DNA of 33,078 nt from an uncultured bacterium (GTDB lineage: Bacteria; Verrucomicrobiota; Kiritimatiellia; CAIKKV01; CAIYGI01): positions 1 through 33,078 of the forward strand of contig CAIYGI010000239.1 of NCBI GenBank assembly GCA_903925685.1, in the 5' to 3' direction. This document shows positions 1 to 7,441 of this stretch, in pieces. The notes below the pieces were generated by a model. The model saw only the letters and a list, made by a program, of their open reading frames with translations, was not told the origin of the DNA and did no database searches. A program made the translations under genes and the position numbers. Numbering within the stretch: the first letter of the stretch is position 1; every line of letters begins with the position of its first letter.

Positions 1-373
1 GCATCGTGCCCGGCACCCCGTCCCCGATCCAAACCCACCGCGAAACCAGCCACATTCGCCTCGTTGCGCTCATCCTTGCCCGCTCCTCACGCTCGATCCG
101 CCCACTCCGGTGGCGTCACGGCCCTTACGCGCGGATTTGGGACGGACTGGTCGGCTTGCGCGCCCGGCGGATTCCGTTGGTGATCCCGCGCGCCCACGAC
201 TGCATCACCTTCTTTTTCGGATCGCGCGCGGCCTATCGCGCCTATTTCGACGATCATCCCGGCACGTACTACATGACAACCGGCTGGTCCGAACGCAAGG
301 CGTGCTTGACGTGGACCCCGCACCCGGCGCGCCGGCCGCCGATGCAGATGCGGCCTGCGCTACGGGACAATGA
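1..373 (+). pseudogene. DUF1638-family protein, 3' remnant with broken frame
   Basis: Bases ~155-300, read in the frame that starts at base 6, carry the DUF1638 hallmark: a hydrophobic strand followed by PRAHDC, a GSR triplet, AYF, then HPGTYY and a GW pair. The family is common in anaerobes, often near corrinoid methyltransferases; I know of no established reaction. Upstream of ~140 this frame reads as Arg-rich sequence instead of the expected N-terminal half. After the GW pair the plausible reading shifts to the next frame, which ends at the TGA at 371-373. That stop overlaps the convergent prepilin gene by 14 bases, an ordinary arrangement. I infer a real gene end with at least one frame break, from decay or sequence error. 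Its 5' part lies outside the window. Confidence 0.45.
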
Positions 374-800
374 TCTGTATGTATTGGCCGCCAAAATTGG
401 TGAAGGATCCAAGTTTCTCCATCTCGGCCGCCGTTCGCGATGGCCCCAGCACACCGATGCCGCAGGTCATGCCCCAGTTGTAGTCGTAGTCCCAGTAGCC
501 TCCGATCGGCGTGGGCTTGGACCAGTCCATGTTCTTGAGATACGAAACAAGTTCCGGAGGGATAATCTTTTCGTTCACATCGGCCGGGTACGATCCATTA
601 TTGATGATGTATTGGTTGATCGCGCCGTCGATGATCCGCAGGTCATTCATGAACGCGGTGTTCTGCGAGTTTAGCCTGGCCTTTTGAAAACTCGGAATCG
701 CGAGCACGGCAAGAACGGCAATAATGCCTACCACGACCAGGATCTCCACCAGCGTGAAACCCGCGGAAAAAGGAAATCGACTGGTACAACGCTTATTCAT
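360..800 (-). CDS. type II pseudopilin-like prepilin
   Basis: A 146-aa protein with a short basic leader and a prepilin peptidase site after Gly14 (G|FTLVE). A hydrophobic helix at residues ~15-35 follows, with the conserved Glu at position 5 of the mature protein. After cleavage and N-methylation it would assemble into a type II secretion pseudopilus or type IV pilus-like fibre in the inner membrane. The C-terminal half is rich in Tyr, Trp and Gly (a PIGGYWDYDYN stretch), typical of the many small pseudopilins of Verrucomicrobia-type genomes. An upstream TTG at 809 is possible, but the ATG at 798-800 has AAGGA about 9 bases upstream and is preferred. It lies outside the integrated element and is my best hint of the host lineage. 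Confidence 0.85.
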   Translation of the reverse strand: MNKRCTSRFPFSAGFTLVEILVVVGIIAVLAVLAIPSFQKARLNSQNTAFMNDLRIIDGAINQYIINNGSYPADVNEKIIPPELVSYLKNMDWSKPTPIGGYWDYDYNWGMTCGIGVLGPSRTAAEMEKLGSFTNFGGQYIQIIVP

Positions 801-1151
801 CTTAGTCAATCCTTTGCTCCATGGTTGTATTCATTATACCCGCGTCAAGCATTTCCGGCCAGCATTTTCGGCAGGTTTTTGTAACGTTGGAAAGTGAAAT
901 AAGAAATGACACAGTGAACATTCATCATTAAGGCTTTGCCCAGGCAATCCGGACAACGGAACGCAGGCAGGTCCACCGTGCCGGCGCAATTTGCAGCTTT
1001 TTTCACTTGTCCAAAACTTGTCCAAAGTTGTCCAAAAAGGGGACCTCTTGGGTGGTTTGCGGTATGGATGAGTCCGCCGTGTCGACATGCCGCGACTTGC
1101 TAAAAGCGGCATATTTCTTAGGAATAACGTGCATTTTTCGGCCTAAACAAA
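801..1151. other. host-side intergenic stretch, no gene seen
   Basis: About 350 bases between the prepilin start and the attachment site. Short reading frames exist on both strands but none has a ribosome binding site or recognisable sequence. The only structured feature is the three-copy 11-bp repeat at 1006-1038, listed separately. Confidence 0.5.
1006..1038. repeat. three tandem 11-bp repeats, TTGTCCAAAAC type
   Basis: CTTGTCCAAAA at 1006, CTTGTCCAAAG at 1017 and GTTGTCCAAAA at 1027-1028 keep an exact or near 11-base spacing, about one helical turn. Their position ~115 bases from the tRNA fragment makes them candidate arm-type recombinase sites or binding sites for another DNA-bending protein (inference). 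The same 11-base period recurs with other units near 26.5 kb and 31.4-31.8 kb. Confidence 0.7.
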
Positions 1152-1199
1152 TGGCGCCCCCGGCAGGAATCGGACCTGCGACCGCCGGATTAGAAATCC
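1152..1199 (-). other. attachment site: 3' part of tRNA-Arg(UCU)
   Basis: On the minus strand the sequence reads from the anticodon loop (TTTCTAA, anticodon TCT) through the 3' anticodon strand, variable loop and T arm (GCAGG, loop TCCGATT, CCTGC). It continues with the acceptor strand CGGGGGC, a discriminator base and an encoded CCA at 1154-1152. No D arm, 5' acceptor strand or proper 5' anticodon stem precedes it: the bases at 1200 and above do not complete a cloverleaf. This is the truncated copy expected when a tyrosine recombinase integrates into a tRNA 3' end. The integrase gene begins ~110 bases away on the element side, so the element extends to the right and the intact tRNA should lie at its far end. 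Confidence 0.8.
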
Positions 1200-1231
1200 T
1201 AATATTTTCGAGCTTTCCTTAAGGAATATCG

Positions 1232-1260
1232 TTGACTGTGTGCTTTGTGTGTGCTTTACT
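1232..1260 (+). promoter_or_regulatory. possible sigma-70 promoter of the integrase gene
   Basis: TTGACT at 1232-1237 and TTTACT at 1255-1260 are separated by 17 bases, ~45 bases before the integrase ATG. A perfect palindrome TTCCTTAAGGAA at 1215-1226 sits just upstream and could be an operator or recombinase accessory site. Pattern match only. Confidence 0.35.
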
Positions 1261-1306
1261 CAAATTTGTTTGAACACGAGAGTAAGTTACACCAAGAGGG
1301 TGAAAA

Positions 1307-2653
1307 ATGAAACACAGAACCGGACATCTTTACCAGCGGGGCAATCAGTATTGGCTCCAGTACCGCGTCGAAGGCCGGGTGATCCGGCAGAGTCTAAAAA
1401 CAGATGACCTTGAGACGGCAGTGGGAAAACAAAAAACGATCATGCGTCCGTTCATGGCCGCCGATCTGGCCTCTGTTCATGCTGTCATTGAATCGCAACT
1501 GCGAACCGCCGAGACTACCGTTCAAACCGCGCTTGACGATGCCCACCCACCGCTGGCCGTCGATGAGGCCTGGCGTGCGTTCGTAAAATCGCCCAACCGA
1601 CCGGACAGCGGCCCGGTGACGCTGAAGGCCTACGCATTTCAATGGGCCAGTTTTGCCAAATGGTTGACCCAGGAACATAAGGATATCAAACAACTCCGCG
1701 GCGTCACGAAATCCATTGCCGAAGAGTATGCGACGAACTTGACCGGCAAGGGCATTACGCCCAACACCTTCAACAAGCACATCTGCGTTTGCGATCTGGT
1801 TTTCCGGATTCTGAAAGCCAAGGCGCGAATTGTCGAAAATCCCTTTTCGGAGATTCAACGCAAACGTCTGAGGACGCAACACCATCGGGAACTTTCCACG
1901 GATGAATTGAAACTGGTTTGCCAATCCGCGACTGGCGAACTCCGTTCAATGTTGGCCATGGGTTTGTACCTGGGCGCGCGGTTGGGCGATGCGGTGAAAA
2001 TGGACTGGGGGTGCATTGACCTGACCAAACGCCTAATCCGCTACACGCCGAACAAAACCGCCCGGCGATCCGGCAAGATTTTGACCGTCCCGCTGCATGC
2101 GGTTTTGATGGACATTTTCGGTGAGACCGCGCCAGCCAAGCGAACGGGATGCGTTCACCCGACCATGGCGGCCTTGTACGCGCGCAGGGGCGCCTACGCG
2201 GTGACGGACATTGTACGGAAACATTTTGAAAAATGCGGGATCACAACCACGCGCGAAGGGCTCGGGGTTTACAAAGTCGCCGTCGCCAGTTTCCATTCGC
2301 TGCGGCATTCGGCCGTTTCGCTGCTCAGGGAGGCCGGCGCGCCGTTGTCGGTCACCATGGCGATTGTCGGACATTCAACACTTGCCATGCACGATACCTA
2401 CTCGCACGCCGGCGAGGCCGCGCTAAAACAGGCCGTCGCCGCACTTCCGACCGTTATCGGCGAAAGCAAGCCAGTGGTTGCCCTGCCCCCACCCCAGGCC
2501 GACATCCGACCGCAGGTCCAGGTCCTGGCCGAAACGTTGAACGGCAAGACGTGGCGGGCAGTGCGCGAAAAAATGATTGCTCTGAGCGTGGCGCCGTCGG
2601 CGGTGATGGCAGAGGACAAGAAGCAGGCGCTCTTGCTTCCCGCGAAGGTTTGA
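1307..2653 (+). CDS. tyrosine recombinase (integrase) of the element
   Basis: 448 aa. It would catalyse site-specific integration and excision at the adjacent tRNA-Arg site. An N-terminal arm-binding region (~1-60) and a SAM-like core-binding domain (~85-185) precede the catalytic domain (~195-380). The catalytic residues are visible: Arg225 in GARLGD, a Lys near 250, HSLRH (His330, Arg333), His356 in GHST and the nucleophile Tyr365 in DTYSHAG. The ~75-residue tail after the catalytic tyrosine is longer than usual and Pro/Ala-rich in part. The ATG follows AGAGGGTG with good spacing. The gene points into the element from the tRNA fragment, as usual for tRNA-targeting islands and prophages. It lacks the extra helix that marks integron IntI proteins as far as I can judge. 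Confidence 0.93.
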   Translation: MKHRTGHLYQRGNQYWLQYRVEGRVIRQSLKTDDLETAVGKQKTIMRPFMAADLASVHAVIESQLRTAETTVQTALDDAHPPLAVDEAWRAFVKSPNRPDSGPVTLKAYAFQWASFAKWLTQEHKDIKQLRGVTKSIAEEYATNLTGKGITPNTFNKHICVCDLVFRILKAKARIVENPFSEIQRKRLRTQHHRELSTDELKLVCQSATGELRSMLAMGLYLGARLGDAVKMDWGCIDLTKRLIRYTPNKTARRSGKILTVPLHAVLMDIFGETAPAKRTGCVHPTMAALYARRGAYAVTDIVRKHFEKCGITTTREGLGVYKVAVASFHSLRHSAVSLLREAGAPLSVTMAIVGHSTLAMHDTYSHAGEAALKQAVAALPTVIGESKPVVALPPPQADIRPQVQVLAETLNGKTWRAVREKMIALSVAPSAVMAEDKKQALLLPAKV

Positions 2654-2802
2654 GCGCTTACCGGCGTGAGGCCGGCGGTTGTCGGAAGTCAGGGGGTGGA
2701 GCTAAGTGCCTATTTCGGGGGCTGACCCTTTGGACCCCACGCTTGTTGGAATTGCTCGCCGGTGGCCGAGTCGCGGCCGTCAGCGAGTGAACGGATGATA
2801 TG

Positions 2803-3651
2803 CTACTGTAGAAAGTCGATACGCACATTCCGGTCATACAAATAATAGGAAACGTGGTCTATGGAGCCACGCTTCATATGGAGTTTGATGCCGTAGTTCT
2901 CCTGTATCTGCGGTGGACGGCCAGTAAGCATCGGGTCCTGGCCATACCCGCGTAGTGTGATCTCTTCAGCAGATGAGGCGACTACGCGCATTCGTTTTGG
3001 TGCAACCTGGATGTTGTCCCCCCATTGGGGATGCACCTCGCTCAAGTTGTATAGTGTGACTATGTAACTGTTGTCATTTTCCGGGTCTGCCTTCACCTCG
3101 ATTGCGCGCATGCAGCCTCTATTGTCGCCTTCGGTCCGAACGTCCTCGTTGTACCTGTTGTGATTTGAAGACTTAAAATAGACCGAGGACAAAATGGTGA
3201 CTACTGATTTTTTTTGTTCCGCGGCGGGTTCTGTGTGGTTGGGGATTGGGTGTGACTTTGTTTTTCGCGTCGCGTTCCCGATTACTATCTCACGGCCACA
3301 TCCTGGGCATGCGGCGCATGTTCCTGCCCGGCTTGGCGGGGCTTGGACTCTTTGTCCGCAGGTTGGGCATGACGACATGATGTAGGCTATCGTTTTCGCC
3401 AGTGCGGTGGTGTCGAATTCAATATAGCATGTGAATGTGGGTGGGGTGATGGTTCCGTGACGAATCTGGACCCGGTCGAAGGCCTCTCCGCGAGTTTCTG
3501 CAATCAACCGCAAAAACTCGTACAGTTCATCAGTAGAACCTGCTTCTAACGTTCCCTTATAGATTCCTTGGGAATCGATTGCCCCCTGCATATCGACATT
3601 CGTGGCGGCGTAGTAGTTGATTTTTTGTGACAGGTCTTTTAGTGTTTTCAT
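2803..3651 (-). CDS. unknown protein with central zinc ribbon
   Basis: 282 aa, not recognised. A four-cysteine zinc ribbon lies in the middle (Cys95, Cys98, Cys115, Cys118; CPTC and CPGC pairs). It is flanked by an N-terminal region rich in charged and aromatic residues and a C-terminal half that looks like mixed alpha/beta. There is no signal peptide or membrane helix. The start ATG has only a weak AAGG upstream. It is the last gene of the leftward cargo group and converges on the integrase. The ~230-base gap separating it from the next upstream gene may hold its own promoter. It could be a nucleic-acid-binding accessory protein, but that is inference from the zinc ribbon alone. Confidence 0.65.
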   Translation of the reverse strand: MKTLKDLSQKINYYAATNVDMQGAIDSQGIYKGTLEAGSTDELYEFLRLIAETRGEAFDRVQIRHGTITPPTFTCYIEFDTTALAKTIAYIMSSCPTCGQRVQAPPSRAGTCAACPGCGREIVIGNATRKTKSHPIPNHTEPAAEQKKSVVTILSSVYFKSSNHNRYNEDVRTEGDNRGCMRAIEVKADPENDNSYIVTLYNLSEVHPQWGDNIQVAPKRMRVVASSAEEITLRGYGQDPMLTGRPPQIQENYGIKLHMKRGSIDHVSYYLYDRNVRIDFLQ

Positions 3652-3883
3652 GTTGGAACCTTTCGACGGTTGGTACAGTTTGGTGGTTTTGTTTGCGGTT
3701 GCGTCGTCATGGTTTATGTTTTCAGGTCAATGCTTTATTTCGATGGCACAACTGACCGGCCTTCCTAACCTCTAAATACTTGATTGATCCTGAACGTCTT
3801 TGCACTGTTTGTGACGGAAAATTTCCCTTCAAAATGGCGGTTTGTCGAACTCATGGGAAAGGGCCGGATAGACACCAATCTTC

Positions 3884-4297
3884 CTACTGTTCGGGCACCA
3901 TTCTTTGATGTGTGTCTCTCGGCAATATAACCTGTTCGTCACTTTCAAGAAACGCATCTACATCAGTCTGGGTGTTTTTCGCCTCTGGGTGGACTTTCAA
4001 GATCAGGGATATTAGTTCCGTTGCGTCTTTCTTGATCGGGTGTTCGGTCGCATTGAATATCAGTCGTTCCGGGTCACACATTTCCAAGGCCCTCTGCGCG
4101 AGACCAAGTGCGAGTGTGAAATGACCTTGGAGCGTTTGACTATATGCGAGTTCAAACATGACGACTGGCTCGTATGGTTCCCCTTCTACCATTTGCCGTT
4201 GGAGTTTCCGGAGTATGTTTACAGCTTCCCGGACGGAATGCGGGGCTCCATTTTCCAGTAGGTCTCGTACCCTTACTAATGCGGAATCGGCGTCCAT
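3884..4297 (-). CDS. unknown helical, TPR-like small protein
   Basis: 137 aa. The sequence suggests paired amphipathic helices, with a stretch near residues 45-70 (VMFELAYS...GHFTLALGLAQRAL) resembling a tetratricopeptide repeat. Such proteins usually mediate protein contacts. I chose the ATG at 4295-4297 because AAGGAAGG lies 7 bases upstream. A TTG 21 bases further upstream would add seven residues but has no ribosome binding site. No family is recognised. It belongs to the leftward cargo group but is separated from its neighbours by 120-230 bases. Confidence 0.6.
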   Translation of the reverse strand: MDADSALVRVRDLLENGAPHSVREAVNILRKLQRQMVEGEPYEPVVMFELAYSQTLQGHFTLALGLAQRALEMCDPERLIFNATEHPIKKDATELISLILKVHPEAKNTQTDVDAFLESDEQVILPRDTHQRMVPEQ

Positions 4298-4419
4298 TGT
4301 GGCGTCCTTCCTTGGCAAGTTTCGCGGGTTGTTTATAACCTAGATTTAAACTTATGTTTTGATCGGTCCAGATGAGGTTTAGTTTCGCCTTTGTGGTGAG
4401 TGGGTTGGTGCTTGGTGAT

Positions 4420-5073
4420 TCATGTCGGCATTTCGTGGCCTGCGCTGTCGGCTTGAGCTTTAACTTTTGCGGCGTCTCGGACGGCAGCTAGGGCGGCTGA
4501 GACGTAGGCGGCATTTCCGGTTTCGATGGCGGCCTTGGCGATGGTGTCTTGGTCGGCTCCGCTAGTCTTGGCGGCGGCGAAGTTATTTTCCGTTCGGTCG
4601 GCTTCCTTTGCAGCGGCCTCGTAGACGGATGCGAAGACGGCGGCGTCACAAACGGCGTCGTATTTGGCGAAGGCTGCCTTAGCGGTGATGAAGCCCTGGT
4701 CGTTTGCGGCGGTATCGTAAGCGGCGGCTGTGGGGTACCCAGCGTCGCGGGCAGCTGAGGCGTAGGCGTCGTCAAAGGACTCAGCGTCATAGACGTTGGC
4801 CCGGTCATCGATATAGTCAGATGCGTATTTGGCGGCGAATATTGGTTTGGCGGCCTCGTAGGCGGCGGTTGCTTCAGCGACGGCGGCAGCAAGGGCGTTA
4901 TTGCGATTAACTAGAGTGGATGTGCTAACTGTGCGATTTAAGATGATGAGACTTGCGGCGCTGGCATCTTTGTGCGCTTTATCTGCGGCTTTTGTGGCTT
5001 TGGCGTAGGCGGCGCACCTAGCGGCGTAAAATGTAATACTAGCTCTTAGTTCGCCGTCCGGAGTGTTTGGCAT
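4420..5073 (-). CDS. alanine-rich repetitive helical protein
   Basis: 217 aa, strongly enriched in Ala with regularly spaced Tyr, Asp and Lys (AAYDTAAND, YAKATKAADKAHKD types). The pattern suggests one long or several bundled alpha helices. GAAAGGGA precedes the ATG by about 5 bases, and the gene starts only 23 bases after the radical SAM gene stops, so it is probably co-transcribed with that gene. Its low complexity prevents family assignment; the antisense frames are open only because of the GCN codon bias. It could be a structural scaffold or a substrate of the radical SAM enzyme, but nothing in the sequence proves either. Confidence 0.6.
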   Translation of the reverse strand: MPNTPDGELRASITFYAARCAAYAKATKAADKAHKDASAASLIILNRTVSTSTLVNRNNALAAAVAEATAAYEAAKPIFAAKYASDYIDDRANVYDAESFDDAYASAARDAGYPTAAAYDTAANDQGFITAKAAFAKYDAVCDAAVFASVYEAAAKEADRTENNFAAAKTSGADQDTIAKAAIETGNAAYVSAALAAVRDAAKVKAQADSAGHEMPT

Positions 5074-5096
5074 GGTGTCCCTTTCGCTTTATTTGT

Positions 5097-5909
5097 TTAT
5101 TCGTCGAGGCCGGCGGCGGTCGGGCGGTGGAGGCCGATGATGGCTTTGATGCTGTCCTTCCATTTGATCTTGGGGTCGTGGCGGTGGCGGGCGTAGAGGG
5201 CGCGGATGGCGGCGTCGGTCTGGGTCGCCATGAGGGCCTCGCCGCGGCGGACGGCTTCGGGGTCGCGGGGGCAGTTCAAGGGGAGGATGTTCCGGAGGCG
5301 GTTGATCTTGCCGAGCCAGATTGAATCAGTGACGAACATGCTGACGGCGGCGATCAGGGCGTCCGGGTCGCCGTCCAGCATGGGTTCGCCGGACACGCTG
5401 GTGCTGTAGTCCTCCAGAAAGGCAGTCTTGAGGCTGTCGAGGCGGTCTTGATAGGCCGGGGCGCCGGGTTCCCAGTAGGACAGAACGGCGTCATCAGTTG
5501 AACCGATCGAGAAGCGGAAAACGATCTGCGCGTGGTACGGTTTAAGTTCGTCGCAGAGCCGGGTGATACATGCTACGCGGGGTTTGGAAACGATCAGAAG
5601 GTCGTTGCCGGCGGCGAGCATCCGCGTCAGAACCGTCAGGCACTCGTCAAGGTTCTGGTCCGTGATGTCGTGAGCGGTCGGGAACATGATCCGGCCCGGG
5701 CGACGGGTGAAACTGCGGTCGACGTCGTGCTGGCGGAGGCGTGGTTTGCTCCATGACGCCGCAGTGGCCCGCTTGAAGCGGATGGCCATGGTCTTCGCGT
5801 AGCAATACCGGCAGTCGTGCTCGCAACCGTCCTGCAGGTTGACGTTGCTGGCGGCCCACTCCTGGGTGCCAGTAGGTGGTCGGTTTGTCAGGATTGCGGC
5901 TGATTTCAT
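5097..5909 (-). CDS. radical SAM protein paired with TcmP
   Basis: About 270 aa. The motif CEHDCRYC (Cys29, Cys33, Cys36; CxxxCxxC) is the 4Fe-4S site of radical SAM enzymes, followed by YA as in the SplB/ThiH-like group. These enzymes cleave S-adenosylmethionine to start radical chemistry; the substrate here is unknown. I place the start at the ATG 5907-5909, 23 bases after the TcmP stop. An in-frame GTG at 5975 would overlap TcmP but begins inside a tandem DNA repeat and yields a low-complexity leader. No good ribosome binding site precedes the ATG, so translational coupling to TcmP is likely. TcmP genes normally sit beside a three-Cys protein of the Gp37/Gp68 type, whose cysteine spacing differs. 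Here the partner has the canonical spacing. Confidence 0.8.
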   Translation of the reverse strand: MKSAAILTNRPPTGTQEWAASNVNLQDGCEHDCRYCYAKTMAIRFKRATAASWSKPRLRQHDVDRSFTRRPGRIMFPTAHDITDQNLDECLTVLTRMLAAGNDLLIVSKPRVACITRLCDELKPYHAQIVFRFSIGSTDDAVLSYWEPGAPAYQDRLDSLKTAFLEDYSTSVSGEPMLDGDPDALIAAVSMFVTDSIWLGKINRLRNILPLNCPRDPEAVRRGEALMATQTDAAIRALYARHRHDPKIKWKDSIKAIIGLHRPTAAGLDE

Positions 5910-5932
5910 GGGCGTAGTATATGAACTAATGT

Positions 5933-7144
5933 TTACGGCTGCAACACTGGCCACTTTGGTGGCCACTTTGGCCACTTTGGCGGTATCGGGTTGACGATGA
6001 TTTTCCCCTTGTTGTAATCCATGGAATGGGACGGTTTACCGGTCGGCGTTTTTGGCGGGTCCCGCATGAGTTTGAACACACTGCCTTCCTTTTCCTTGAT
6101 GGCCGCCTTGTACTCCCCAATTGTGTGGGCGATGCCGTGTTTTCTGATGAGGCAAATCAAAAGGTCACGTAGGTTCATGGGAAGGCGGAGTTCGGCAATT
6201 ACCTTTTCTTGGATTGTCAAACCGCCGAGTGCTTCGAGGGCTGTTGCGTCGAACAGGTATAGTTGCCCACCCCTTTCCTGTTCAAGCAGTTTCCGCCATG
6301 CGGCGTTCATCTCGTTTACCATCAGAAAAAGGCCGTCGTGATAGTCAGTGGCGAACACGAGCCGGTATTTCGGCATGTGGTGCGACCGTTCTTTGATCGG
6401 GATGTTGACCACGTATTTGAAATGGGTGCCCAGTCGTTCGATGTAACCGGCAATGAATTGCTCCTCGGCCTGGTGGAAATCGATGGTGCGGGTCTGAAAG
6501 TCGGCAAGGATTGTCTGCCAGTAGTTGCCGTCGGCAACCTCGTCCATCCTGACCGGCGTATTCTTGCCGTCCGTGTCGAAGTCAAGGTCGTCGGCCCATT
6601 CCGGTATTTTCCGGGTAAGTTTGAGAAGGCGGCACCCCTCGCGCAGGAAACCGGTTGTATTCAGGTTGATCAATATCTCGAGGGACTGGAAACCGACCGC
6701 TTTCAGGCGTGCGAAGTGGCTGAAGTTGAGGCTCTTGATGCCGTAGGGGTCCACGTAGAAAAAGTAGTTTCGATCACGGTCCACGCGCCCGGACAGGAAC
6801 CCGAGAACGAATTGTTCGTAGTCGCCTTCGATGACCTGGCAATTGGAGGCAGCGGCGAGATTGGCTCGGAGTTCGGCAGCGTACTTTTGTTCGATGAAGA
6901 TCGCTTTGACGTCTGGCGCCGGGCTTCGCGCGCGCATGGCATCAACATGTTTGGCAATGATTATTGGGGATCCTGGTTGGCCGTCGTCGAACCGACCCTT
7001 GCCGGCAAAGCAGTCTGCTATTCGGGTTGGCCGGCCGGATGTGGTAATCTTGGCCAGATATGGGGCAAGGTAGTGGTCGAGGATTTGATCCTTCAATTTG
7101 GACCATTCGCGCTTTTCAGCGAAGAAGTTTTGTTTTACGGCCAT
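5933..7144 (-). CDS. tcmP: three-Cys-motif partner protein TcmP
   Basis: 403 aa. The N-terminal part has the TcmP signature: Asp44 in a DCFAGKG loop, a GQPGSP turn (residues ~55-60) and FYVDPYG (~129-135). These fit a Rossmann-like, methyltransferase-type fold. The family is known only as the near-constant neighbour of three-Cys radical SAM-like proteins in sporadic genomic islands; its biochemical role is not established. A clear TAGGAGAG lies six bases before the ATG, so this is the first gene of the leftward operon. The last residues (PPKWPKWPPKWP) are encoded by a tandem GGCCACTTT repeat and look like a recent repeat-derived extension. Confidence 0.85.
   Translation of the reverse strand: MAVKQNFFAEKREWSKLKDQILDHYLAPYLAKITTSGRPTRIADCFAGKGRFDDGQPGSPIIIAKHVDAMRARSPAPDVKAIFIEQKYAAELRANLAAASNCQVIEGDYEQFVLGFLSGRVDRDRNYFFYVDPYGIKSLNFSHFARLKAVGFQSLEILINLNTTGFLREGCRLLKLTRKIPEWADDLDFDTDGKNTPVRMDEVADGNYWQTILADFQTRTIDFHQAEEQFIAGYIERLGTHFKYVVNIPIKERSHHMPKYRLVFATDYHDGLFLMVNEMNAAWRKLLEQERGGQLYLFDATALEALGGLTIQEKVIAELRLPMNLRDLLICLIRKHGIAHTIGEYKAAIKEKEGSVFKLMRDPPKTPTGKPSHSMDYNKGKIIVNPIPPKWPKWPPKWPVLQP
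5949..5978. repeat. GGCCACTTT tandem repeat at a gene junction
   Basis: Three copies of GGCCACTTT start at 5949, 5961 and 5970 (spacing 12 and 9). They encode the Pro-Lys-Trp tail of TcmP and lie just before the radical SAM start. In-frame copy-number change would lengthen or shorten the TcmP tail. Confidence 0.7.
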
Positions 7145-7182
7145 TGATGCTCTCCTAAGATCGCCCTTGTTTCTGGCGCTTG

Positions 7183-7211
7183 AATATGCAATAGTCCGCG
7201 CCGGGTTGCAA
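7183..7211 (-). promoter_or_regulatory. possible promoter of the leftward TcmP operon
   Basis: On the minus strand TTGCAA (7211-7206) and CATATT (7188-7183) are 17 bases apart and lie ~40 bases before the tcmP ATG, in the 92-base divergent gap shared with the ten-gene operon. The HTH protein encoded at the other side of the gap is an obvious candidate regulator of both directions (inference). Confidence 0.35.
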
Positions 7212-7236
7212 CACTGTAGATTGATGAGGCGACGAT

Positions 7237-7437
7237 ATGAAACCTGAACCGTGGGTGTCGTTGGAGGAGATCGCGGAGCATCTGAAAGTCAGTACGGACT
7301 CGATTCATCGTTGGATTCGGGCGAAAAAGATCCCTGTACATCGTGTAGGACGGCAATGGCGGTTCAAGGTGACCCAGGTGGATCTGTGGGTTGAAGAAGG
7401 CAAGGTCGCCGGGAGCCCGATCGCACCGGGGAAGTGA
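7237..7437 (+). CDS. excisionase/MerR-type HTH DNA-binding protein
   Basis: 66 aa, almost entirely a small winged helix-turn-helix of the excisionase (HTH_17) family. Helix, turn and recognition helix lie at ~8-30 (SLEEIAEHLKVSTDSIHRWI), and the wing ends in VGRQWRFK. Such proteins bind DNA either as transcription regulators or as recombination directionality factors. It is the first gene of the ten-gene operon and lies far from the integrase, so I favour a regulator of the operon and the divergent TcmP promoter. GAGG lies about 8 bases before the ATG. The next gene starts four bases after its stop. Confidence 0.85.
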   Translation: MKPEPWVSLEEIAEHLKVSTDSIHRWIRAKKIPVHRVGRQWRFKVTQVDLWVEEGKVAGSPIAPGK

Positions 7438-7441
7438 CAAG

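Noticed and set aside
1007-1222. Small plus-strand protein gene across the tRNA fragment
   Set aside because: It is the antisense translation of tRNA sequence and has no ribosome binding site.
2654-2802. Terminator between the integrase and the convergent zinc-ribbon gene
   Set aside because: An interrupted stem (CTCGC...GCGAG with inner GGCCG/CGGCC) is present near 2753-2787, but there is no T tract on either strand, so I do not annotate it.
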